A stretch of DNA of 12,518 nucleotides, from positions 1 to 12,518 of the forward strand of contig JBIKMR010000112.1 of the NCBI GenBank assembly GCA_044359155.1, given 5' to 3'. Shown here one piece after another: positions 7,217 to 12,518 of this stretch. The notes beneath the pieces were generated by a model. It was not told the DNA's origin. It made no database searches and saw nothing but the letters and a program-made list of their open reading frames with translations. A program made the position numbers and the translations under genes. Positions within the stretch are counted from its first letter, which is position 1, and each line of letters starts with the position of its first letter. Source of the DNA: WGMK01 sp044359155. Lineage in GTDB: Bacteria; Hydrogenedentota; Hydrogenedentia; Hydrogenedentales; JAEUWI01.

Positions 7217-8171
7217 GGAGAAGCTCGGTGAAGCGTTGGTATTTGCCCGCTGCATCCGGCGGACTACCGCCCGCGTTGCTGAAGACATACACCCCGAATT
7301 CGAGTTGCAGGGTCTTGCCAGGTTCCACGACCGTCTTGTCGGGGGGTGCATCGGGATCTTCTGGCGCGGTCATGGATTTCTTAGCAAAGGGATTTGCCAC
7401 TACCAGGCCATAGTCCCGGCTGTGAAACCACGATGCCCGAAAGTTAGATGGACCAGGCATAAGCACGATGCCCGCCGTCTCGCCCTTCGAGGGGCCGTAG
7501 GCGGAACACCAAAGGGCCGATTTGCCCCAGGTTCCGGCCTCGTTCACCCCGCCATTGCTGTTCAGGATAGAGCCGCCTCGCTTCACACTAATGCCAGTGG
7601 CAAGGCGCACCCCAAACCCCATCTCTTCCTGATCGCCGAACACAATGGGCTCGTCTTTGGCCGTAAATGTTGAACGCGAGAAGAGGAAGTAGCCGTCATG
7701 GTCCGCCACCACGGTGTAGTCACAGACTTCATCTGCAAGCATTTTCGCAGGAACCTCCAGTGTCTCATAGGAATTGCTCACGCGAAACCCCGCGAGAAAC
7801 TGGTCTTTGCGCGGTACTACCTTGAAGTCGACGTGACGGACACGCGACTTCAGACGCCAAACATCCGCGCCGCTGACGTCGCCAAAGGCAAGCCAGAGCC
7901 CCGGATGAAAGGTCGCGTGGTCATCGTTTCCCTTGTCCAGAACCGCGTCTGGAGGATGGGAGCGCGTCACGGGTGTCCCGTCGAGCGCGCACACATTCGC
8001 AAAGTAGGGGCGCGTGATAACGGCATCATCCCAGACATAGGTCGCCACCAGTTGTGGACCTATGTTGATATCCACGTGTCCACCCGCAGGCGTAAGACTT
8101 ACTTTGAGTAGTTCCGCTGATGCAAGCGTGCTCAGTCCCACGATGCAAGTAAGCAAAAGTATAATCCGCAT
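7200..8171 (-). CDS. Secreted DUF6807 (PmoA-like) family protein
   Basis: A 323-residue protein with a clear signal peptide (hydrophobic ILLLTCIVGLSTL, cleavage after ASA at residue 19). The segments RPYFANVCALDGTPVTRS (about 54-71) and DHATFHPGLWLAFGDVSG (84-101) followed by DVW are the hallmark of the DUF6807/PmoA-like family, with the conserved Asp-His and His residues. The family is widespread in Planctomycetota and related groups, usually beside Gfo/Idh/MocA dehydrogenases, and its reaction is not established to my knowledge; the fold may be a galactose-mutarotase-like beta-sandwich. The start has a good ribosome site (GGGAAG at 8180-8185). It is the second gene of the operon, 167 bases after the Gfo/Idh stop, and overlaps the dehydrogenase by 17 bases. 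Confidence 0.8.
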   Translation of the reverse strand: MRIILLLTCIVGLSTLASAELLKVSLTPAGGHVDINIGPQLVATYVWDDAVITRPYFANVCALDGTPVTRSHPPDAVLDKGNDDHATFHPGLWLAFGDVSGADVWRLKSRVRHVDFKVVPRKDQFLAGFRVSNSYETLEVPAKMLADEVCDYTVVADHDGYFLFSRSTFTAKDEPIVFGDQEEMGFGVRLATGISVKRGGSILNSNGGVNEAGTWGKSALWCSAYGPSKGETAGIVLMPGPSNFRASWFHSRDYGLVVANPFAKKSMTAPEDPDAPPDKTVVEPGKTLQLEFGVYVFSNAGGSPPDAAGKYQRFTELLHASKH

Positions 8172-8338
8172 TGAAATTTCTTCCCGTTCGATGTTCCGGT
8201 GAATTCCTTTGATTCCGGATATGCCGCAAAGAGTAATCCGCTCGGTTCTGTTTCATATCATCGGCGTGCGACGCTGCTTGACGGCACAATTACCGTCATT
8301 GAACTGTGCCAGCACCTATAGGCGAAAGCTGAACCGCC
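8172..8338 (-). other. Gap between operon genes 1 and 2
   Basis: These 167 bases lie between two genes read in the same direction, in contrast to the overlaps further down. They contain a six-base inverted repeat GGCACA/TGTGCC (8283-8288 and 8305-8310) and a five-base pair GACGG/CCGTC (8280-8284 and 8293-8297) that could form alternative hairpins, possibly an attenuator or RNA-processing site. I see no convincing promoter and no terminator T-run. Confidence 0.3.
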
Positions 8339-9625
8339 TCAGGCAATTTCGGGTAGTTCGTAACCTTTACGATACGAGCGAGAAAAGAGTTTCTGGGCTT
8401 CGGGATCATCAATACAAGTCCACTGCTTCGGATCGATCTTTAGTTTCCGGTTCACACGCGTCGCGATGTTACCAAGGTGACACAACGCCGTGGAGATGGC
8501 ACCTTCCGCGATCCCGCCGTTTAGTCCCGCCGGGTTGCCGGACTTAACGCAGTCGATAAAGTTACTCATGTGGTCACTCACGCTGGCATATGGTCCGAGG
8601 TGCTTCTTTTCCTCACCGATGAGGGTAACATCGACGCCATCGCGGCCGATTTCAAGTTTACCTTTGTCGCCGTAAAACACCACCCCATTGTCGAGACCTT
8701 CGAGAGCGTAATCGGTCCAGAGCCTCATTTCATACACCAGATAGCAGTGGTCATATTCGAATGTCACCATCTGCGTATCGGGCGTCTCATGGTCATCGTC
8801 GTAGAAGAGTTGACCACCGGATGCACTGACCGCGTTGGGGAGGCCAACGCCGAGGCCCCAGCGCGCTTGATCGATCTGGTGAATGCCATCGTTGGCAATG
8901 TCGCCGCAGCCGAAGTCCCAGCACCAATGCCACTGATAGTGCCACCGATTCATGGTGAATGGCCGTTTGGGTGCCGGGCCCAGCCAGAGATCGTAATCAA
9001 CACCGGCGGGCGGATTACTTTCTGTTGCGCGGCCAATCGGTTCCCGTAGCTGGTGATTGATGGCCTTGGCCATTCTGACCTTTCCGATGCCACCGTCGCG
9101 CATGAACGCCACGGCTTGTTTGATTGACTCCGCGCTGCGGCCCTGTGTTCCCTGTTGCACACACTTCCCGCTCTTTGCCGCGGCCTCTTTCAGGAGGATG
9201 GCCTCGTGAATATTGTGGGCACAAGGTTTTTCCACATACACATGTTTGCCAGCCTTTAGCGCGGCGAGCGCGACTGGCGTGTGCCAGTGATCGGGCGTGG
9301 CGATGCTAACGCTGTCGATGCCCGGATTTTCCAGAAGCCGCCGGAAATCAGCGAATTGCTTGGCCGTCTCCACTACAGGCAGTTTTTGGACCGTCCTCTC
9401 CAATTGCGCCGGATCGACATCGCAGAATGCGACAACTTCACAATCCGGAAGCGCCGCGAAGGTCTTCACGTGCTGTTTGCCTTGTCCACCGACCCCTATC
9501 ACGGCGTGTCGTATGCGCCCGTTCTCGGCGGCCCGGGCTGTGCCGCCAATCGCGGGAAGCAATAGACCCGCAAGCATGCCCGTCCCGGCAGTCTCCATAA
9601 ATTTCCTACGACTTGTTTTGCTCAT
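8339..9625 (-). CDS. Tat-exported Gfo/Idh/MocA family oxidoreductase
   Basis: A 428-residue sugar dehydrogenase-like protein. It starts with a twin-arginine signal (SRRKF, then hydrophobic GMLAGLLLPAIGG, cleavage near ARA at residue 32), so it should fold with its NAD(P) cofactor in the cytoplasm and be exported. The Rossmann motif is VIGVGGQG (about 42-49), ATPDHWHTP (109-117) contacts the cofactor, EKPCAHN contains the conserved Lys133, and DIANDGIHQIDQARWGL holds the conserved His249. The ATG at 9625 follows a strong ribosome site (GGAGAGG, five-base spacer); the frame open back to 9811 adds 62 residues and would push the Tat signal inside. It is the first gene of the operon. Exported members have been linked to oxidation of glycosides to 3-keto sugars, which fits the DUF6807 neighbour, but the substrate is not visible. 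Confidence 0.9.
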   Translation of the reverse strand: MSKTSRRKFMETAGTGMLAGLLLPAIGGTARAAENGRIRHAVIGVGGQGKQHVKTFAALPDCEVVAFCDVDPAQLERTVQKLPVVETAKQFADFRRLLENPGIDSVSIATPDHWHTPVALAALKAGKHVYVEKPCAHNIHEAILLKEAAAKSGKCVQQGTQGRSAESIKQAVAFMRDGGIGKVRMAKAINHQLREPIGRATESNPPAGVDYDLWLGPAPKRPFTMNRWHYQWHWCWDFGCGDIANDGIHQIDQARWGLGVGLPNAVSASGGQLFYDDDHETPDTQMVTFEYDHCYLVYEMRLWTDYALEGLDNGVVFYGDKGKLEIGRDGVDVTLIGEEKKHLGPYASVSDHMSNFIDCVKSGNPAGLNGGIAEGAISTALCHLGNIATRVNRKLKIDPKQWTCIDDPEAQKLFSRSYRKGYELPEIA

Positions 9626-9630
9626 AGAAA

Positions 9631-9637
9631 CCTCTCC
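9631..9637 (-). promoter_or_regulatory. Ribosome binding site of the Gfo/Idh gene
   Basis: GGAGAGG on the minus strand, five bases before the ATG at 9625. It places the start directly before the Tat signal and rules out the longer frame. Confidence 0.7.
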
Positions 9638-9683
9638 ACTCGCGAACTCATTGTCGCTTTCCTCGTACTCGCCGCCATCTGGG

Positions 9684-9700
9684 GCCTCGCCAAGTGAGGC
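9684..9700. repeat. Small hairpin in the operon leader
   Basis: GCCTC and GAGGC arms flank a seven-base loop in the predicted 5' untranslated region of the Gfo/Idh mRNA, 47 bases before the ribosome site. It may be chance or a leader structure. Confidence 0.3.
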
Positions 9701-9725
9701 TTTATGACGGCTTGAACCGGGGCCG

Positions 9726-9754
9726 ATTATGCTCATGATCACATGAGCAAGCAA
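9726..9754 (-). promoter_or_regulatory. Predicted promoter of the five-gene operon
   Basis: On the minus strand a CATAAT -10 (five of six matches; plus-strand 9726-9731) is separated by exactly 17 bases from TTGCTT (9749-9754), a weak -35 that matches at TTG only. The spacer is almost wholly taken up by an inverted repeat. The start of transcription would fall near 9719, leaving a leader of about 95 bases before the Gfo/Idh ATG. The weak -35 suggests a regulated promoter. Confidence 0.5.
9731..9748. promoter_or_regulatory. Operator-like inverted repeat GCTCATG-ATCA-CATGAGC
   Basis: Perfect seven-base arms surround four bases, giving 18 bp of dyad symmetry that fills the promoter spacer and ends on the -10 element. 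This is the usual placement for a repressor such as a LacI, GntR or MarR-type regulator. No regulator gene is in the window. A wider inverted pair, ACCGGGG (9716-9722) and CCCCGGT (9778-9784), encloses the promoter. Confidence 0.55.
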
Positions 9755-10155
9755 ACCTTGATTCGTATTCAGGTGAACCCCGGTCCTGAAGCAAATCGGG
9801 GCCGTTGCCACTCTGTTTGCGCTAAAGTTGGCGCCACAACGTTCAAGCAGATTCCGCCACCAGTTGCCTGCAAGTGCAGATGAAGTTATTGGCTTTCCAG
9901 CCTTTTTCGTGCGACATTTCCAAAATCTAATTTCGTCGTCAGATGTGCGACGAACTCATCCCCGGCGAACCCGACGGTCTACTGACGGGCCGCGGGACTA
10001 TGCCTGTGGGGATACGTGGTCGGAAGGTGCCGGATGCCCCGCGCGCCTTCCCTACGCCCGCTAAACTACCCGCTTCGGCACCACCGCCGAGGGCTTCTGC
10101 CTCAACAAAGTGATCGTGCTGGCAATGGTAGGCTGAGGATCTCCCCAAAAATGTC

Positions 10156-10190
10156 CACACTCACGGGGGCGGGTATCTATTGTGCAGTAA
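10156..10190. repeat. Diverged direct repeat, copy A
   Basis: CACACTC, then CGG-GG, then TTGTGCAGTAA recur in the same order at 10451-10476, with spacing that differs by about nine bases. The last eleven bases are identical. The two copies lie on either side of the uncertain ORF. Confidence 0.45.
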
Positions 10191-10445
10191 GATGAGGAGC
10201 CCGCGACGCTTCACTGGCCAAACAATTCCGATGCTGCACTGGTGCGACGGGCGCTGTCCGAGCGACAGACGTATTTCGCGATCGATACATACCAGCCATT
10301 GCACAACACATTCGCAAAGACTACTCTTCGCGAAGCCGGTTTCAAGCCTACCGCGCGTCCACAGGCACGGTCAATCCACAGGGTTGGGATAGCGACTTGC
10401 TCTCATGATGCCTTTGGTGTGCACAAGACAATCGCTGATCCGTAG
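10191..10445 (+). CDS. Uncertain ORF or gene fragment
   Basis: The frame is open for 84 codons between a TAA and a TAG. The middle (ERQTYFAIDTYQPLHNTF, then AKTTLREAGFKP) has the composition of a real protein, but I do not recognise the family, the only start inside it (GTG at 10242) lacks a ribosome site, and the last 19 codons overlap the 49-bp repeat. It may be a relic of a larger gene, part of a mobile unit framed by the two diverged repeats, or chance. Confidence 0.25.
   Translation, partial: DEEPATLHWPNNSDAALVRRALSERQTYFAIDTYQPLHNTFAKTTLREAGFKPTARPQARSIHRVGIATCSHDAFGVHKTIADP
10387..10435. repeat. 49-bp dispersed repeat, copy 2
   Basis: Same orientation as the copy at 181-229, with 47 of 49 bases identical. 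Its ends can pair as GCGA-C-TTG with CAATCGC. Homology stops sharply on both sides. It lies 15 bases before copy B of the other repeat. Confidence 0.75.
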
Positions 10446-10450
10446 CAAAA

Positions 10451-10476
10451 CACACTCGCGGCGGTTTGTGCAGTAA
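10451..10476. repeat. Diverged direct repeat, copy B
   Basis: Partner of 10156-10190: CACACTC, CGGCGG and TTGTGCAGTAA in the same order, followed like copy A by a short GAGG a few bases on. It begins 15 bases after copy 2 of the 49-bp repeat. Confidence 0.45.
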
Positions 10477-10883
10477 AAACGAGGTAATTCGGGCCAAATC
10501 GGCAGACGATTCGGCAGAAATCAATACAGCGATGCACAGGTGGGGTCGGGGGACTTTTGGGGCGAATCGCCGGGGAAGCAGACCCGGCACGGGTGGTGGG
10601 CCTTCGGGCAGTGGTGTCAATGGCGGCCAAGAAGTGCAGCAGGTGGACTATGCCGATGCTCGATATGGTCAAATCGATGCTGAAACACCAGCGCTTACAT
10701 TTCCGTACAACTCACGCGCTGGCTTCAATTCTTGCCCACTTTTTTAGTTTTTTTTGTGCTATTGTAAGTTTGTTGCATCTGAGCGGAATGTTGTCTGCTG
10801 GCCGTCAGGCGAAACCCAATCGAATGCCATTCCGTCGCGAGATTGCCCGCGCGGGAACTCGATATAGCCTCGGAGCTTCACAA

Positions 10884-10890
10884 AGGGAGG
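10884..10890 (+). promoter_or_regulatory. Strong ribosome binding site of the tail-tube-like gene
   Basis: AGGGAGG lies seven bases before the ATG at 10898. It fixes the start at the signal peptide. Confidence 0.75.
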
Positions 10891-10897
10891 TTTTTCA

Positions 10898-11899
10898 ATG
10901 CTTTTCCAATTTCGTACTGTTGCGCTAATACTCTTCATAGCGGCTCTTATTTTGGGCGCGACTGCTGGTGCTTCGGAGTTCTCGTTCGAGATTGAGGGGG
11001 TAACGCAAGGCGGGATACACACGGTCGACGGCCTTGACTCGGTGATCATCGACGACATCATCTTCGATTATCATGAGGCTTCTGCTGCTGAAATTCTTGC
11101 AATGGTGGTCGGTGCCGACTTTGACGACCGTCGGATGGCGCGCGAAGCCTTGAAGAATGGATACCGCGTCTACCGTCCTGGAAGGCCAATCTATGGCAAC
11201 GTGACATTTAAGGTCAGCCGGGACTACGCGCACACCCCCGAATTTAGCGACTGGTTCAAGACCGTGACTGATGGCTTGGTCAAACACAGGACCTGTACCG
11301 TATCCAGTATGAACGACCAGCATGAGGTGGCCTCGCAGATTCACCTTTTCGGTTGCTGGCCCAAGGAATACCACCCCGCCGCGGCAGACGGTACGGCGGG
11401 TCCGCAACTTGATGAATTCGTTTGCGGCATCGGGAGCATCTCGATTGACGGGGAGGAGAATCCCGCCGCGGTGAAAAGCCCTACCTTTCGCGTGGGCATC
11501 CCTGACGACAATGGCGTGATCGTCCAAGAGTATTCGGACGACACATGGGGCGGTGGCGAATTGGAGCTTATCCAGCCGTGGCCCTTCCGCGACGCGAAGT
11601 TTCACACTAGCGCTCCGGGCTATAAGTCCGTGGGTGAGATTACGCTGCGTACCCGCGGGATTACCAAGAGCAAGGCATTTTTCAAATGGGCTTTCAATGC
11701 GGCCAATCGCAAGCCCTGGAAAAGCCCCCTGACGATCACGGAGTTGCTGAGGGTGAACGGCGCGGTGAAGGACGGCAAACAGTACATCTACTACGATTGC
11801 TTTCCAACACGTGTTATTTTTCCAGACTTTAACAAGGATTCGTCCGTAGTGTCAGGACCTACCCTCAACATCAAGGCTTCTCGGGTAAATATTAACTGA
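10898..11899 (+). CDS. Exported protein with two phage tail tube (T4 gp19-like) domains
   Basis: A 333-residue protein. The N-terminus is a signal peptide (VALILFIAALILGATAGA, cleavage after residue 25). Domain 1 (about 28-185) begins FSFEIEGVTQGGIHTVDGLD, continues with YGNVTFKVSRDYAHTPEFSDWF (given here as 99-120) and ends with WPKEYH and a beta strand GIGSISID. This order matches the gp19/Hcp-like tube fold of PF06841: EIGGV-GGF-VSGL, the N-TLKRG strand, a helix with W-W or WF, and the W-P-Y motif. Domain 2 (about 195-333) repeats the plan: FRVGIPDDNG, VGEITLRTRGITKSKAFFKW, then FPTRVIFPDF and LNIKASRV. Tail tube proteins are normally cytosolic and single-domain, so export plus duplication suggests a repurposed surface or periplasmic structural protein. 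No sheath, baseplate or other phage gene is beside it in the window. Assignment is from motif pattern only. Confidence 0.6.
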   Translation: MLFQFRTVALILFIAALILGATAGASEFSFEIEGVTQGGIHTVDGLDSVIIDDIIFDYHEASAAEILAMVVGADFDDRRMAREALKNGYRVYRPGRPIYGNVTFKVSRDYAHTPEFSDWFKTVTDGLVKHRTCTVSSMNDQHEVASQIHLFGCWPKEYHPAAADGTAGPQLDEFVCGIGSISIDGEENPAAVKSPTFRVGIPDDNGVIVQEYSDDTWGGGELELIQPWPFRDAKFHTSAPGYKSVGEITLRTRGITKSKAFFKWAFNAANRKPWKSPLTITELLRVNGAVKDGKQYIYYDCFPTRVIFPDFNKDSSVVSGPTLNIKASRVNIN

Positions 11900-12328
11900 G
11901 GACTTCGGTAGACCTTCGCGATGGTCCTGTGCGTCGCCGACCACAAACGAAAAGGCTTAGCGATCTTCATGTCCTCGGTCAAGGCCCGGAGGTTTTCTTG
12001 CCGCGCGCTGAAATGACCAAGTGCCAGTGCCCGTTTGCCACTTGCCTTGACTGATCACCGGCTACGCTTTTCTAGCAGCGACACGATTGATCCTTAGTCT
12101 GGCGTTCAACTCGCCCAGCAAGAGTTAGGATTGTGGTTACGGGGTTCCTACGGGGTTCCCGCTTATCCCAAGGGTTCTGCGCCGCCCGATGCGTGTGAGA
12201 AAAACTACCGACACGTCCGGGGATTCGGCGTGGGATTCCGGGAGGCCAGTGTAGTCCATACCTTCTGGAATTACTGGACTTGGGCTGCGCGCGCGGTGGT
12301 GGACGCCGCAGCCGGGAAGGAAGAATAA
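11900..12328. other. Gap with a possible gene fragment before the tRNA
   Basis: No confident gene lies here. A plus-strand frame is open from 12098 to a stop at 12326-12328 that abuts the tRNA. It encodes LWLRGSYGVPAYPKGSA and later YRHVRGFGVGFRE, which faintly resembles the C-terminal RGGSW...YR...GFR pattern of FGE-sulfatase (formylglycine-generating enzyme-like) proteins. There is only a TTG start (12131) without a ribosome site, so at best it is a relic. No terminator is visible after the tail-tube gene. Confidence 0.3.
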
Positions 12329-12418
12329 TGGCGGAGAGGCAGAGATTCGAACTCTGGAACGGGTTGCCCCGTCAACGGCTTTCGAGACCGCCTCCTTCAA
12401 CCACTCGGACACCTCTCC
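12329..12418 (-). tRNA. tRNA-Ser(CGA)
   Basis: The minus strand folds as a class II tRNA: acceptor arms GGAGAGG and CCTCTCC, discriminator G and an encoded CCA (12329-12331); D arm TCC...GGA with AGTGGTTGAA; anticodon loop CTCGAAA with anticodon CGA (plus-strand 12382-12384); a long variable arm with ACGGG/CCCGT; and T arm CAGAG-TTCGAAT-CTCTG. The long variable arm and the discriminator G identify serine. It reads UCG codons. Confidence 0.95.
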
Positions 12419-12432
12419 GCAGGAGGACGTGG

Positions 12433-12462
12433 ATTGTAGCAAATGTGAACGGCGCGAACCAA
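12433..12462 (-). promoter_or_regulatory. Predicted promoter of the tRNA-Ser gene
   Basis: On the minus strand TACAAT (five of six; plus 12433-12438) with a TG two bases upstream (extended -10) follows TTGGTT (12457-12462) at 18 bases. Transcription would begin about eight bases before the mature tRNA end. Confidence 0.45.
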
Positions 12463-12518
12463 CCCGGATTCGTGGCTTATGGCGGGGTAATTGTGTAGAG
12501 CCGGTAGCCCAGGCGGAG

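Larger units (their letters stand above)
9755..10897. other. Intergenic region between divergent genes, rich in repeats
   Basis: More than 1.1 kb separates the operon promoter from the tail-tube gene. I find no confident gene. It holds a seven-base hairpin TTCGTCG/CGACGAA (9932-9938 and 9948-9954), a diverged repeat pair, copy 2 of the 49-bp repeat, an uncertain ORF (10191-10445), and an AT-rich tract with long T-runs at 10740-10757. Frames open across 10466-10928 are in conflict on both strands and look like chance. Confidence 0.5.

Noticed and set aside
9615..9695. Plus-strand frame ending in LIVAFLVLAAIWGLAK, like a tiny membrane protein
   Set aside because: No start codon or ribosome site is present and it overlaps the start and leader of the real Gfo/Idh gene.
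9626..9811. 62-residue N-terminal extension of the Gfo/Idh protein
   Set aside because: It would bury the Tat signal, and it spans the predicted promoter, operator and strong ribosome site.
10557..10928. 123-codon plus-strand ORF with a hydrophobic stretch before the tail-tube gene
   Set aside because: It runs past the strong ribosome site and start of the tail-tube gene, lacks its own ribosome site and has no recognisable family.
10898..11899. Part of a prophage or contractile injection system
   Set aside because: No sheath, baseplate, capsid, integrase or lysis gene is in the window, and the protein has a signal peptide.
1..12518. CRISPR array
   Set aside because: No regularly spaced repeats of 24-40 bases; the repeats found occur only in pairs at irregular distances.

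Overview
The window is about 12.5 kb of moderately GC-rich DNA, probably chromosomal. It carries exported enzymes and a tightly packed catabolic operon. A Tat-exported Gfo/Idh/MocA dehydrogenase next to a secreted DUF6807 (PmoA-like) protein, together with a GH42-like glycosidase and an alginate-export-type porin remnant, is a mix common in Planctomycetota, Hydrogenedentota, Verrucomicrobiota and Lentisphaerota. I infer a free-living, Gram-negative-type polysaccharide or sugar degrader of one of these groups; the sequence alone does not settle the phylum.

Layout. Positions 1-313 hold no confident gene but contain copy 1 of a 49-bp repeat. On the plus strand follow a secreted GH42-like glycosidase (314-2470, TTG start), a possible 30-aa peptide (2488-2580) and a membrane-anchored S12/class-C beta-lactamase-fold serine hydrolase (2608-4083). 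The convergent gap 4084-4521 contains a GC-rich hairpin, a long inverted repeat and, on the minus strand, the decayed C-terminus of an outer-membrane beta-barrel gene. From 9625 down to 4522 the minus strand encodes five genes in order: Tat Gfo/Idh/MocA oxidoreductase, DUF6807 protein, 3-hydroxyisobutyrate-dehydrogenase-like enzyme, DJ-1/PfpI protein and MFS transporter. The last four overlap by 17, 4 and 4 bases. A promoter-like element with an 18-bp near-palindrome lying almost wholly in its -35/-10 spacer sits upstream of the first gene. The gap 9626-10897 holds copy 2 of the 49-bp repeat, a second diverged repeat pair and only dubious ORFs. On the plus strand, 10898-11899 encodes a signal-peptide-bearing protein with two phage-tail-tube (T4 gp19-like) domains. 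The window ends with a minus-strand tRNA-Ser(CGA), CCA encoded, and its promoter.

Function. The minus-strand operon reads as uptake and oxidation of a sugar or sugar derivative: periplasmic oxidation by the Gfo/Idh enzyme, a DUF6807 accessory protein, inner-membrane import by the MFS protein and a cytoplasmic beta-hydroxyacid dehydrogenase. The convergent glycosidase could supply the sugar. The substrate cannot be read from sequence. The most unusual item is the exported tandem tail-tube protein, which has no other phage or contractile-injection gene beside it in this window.
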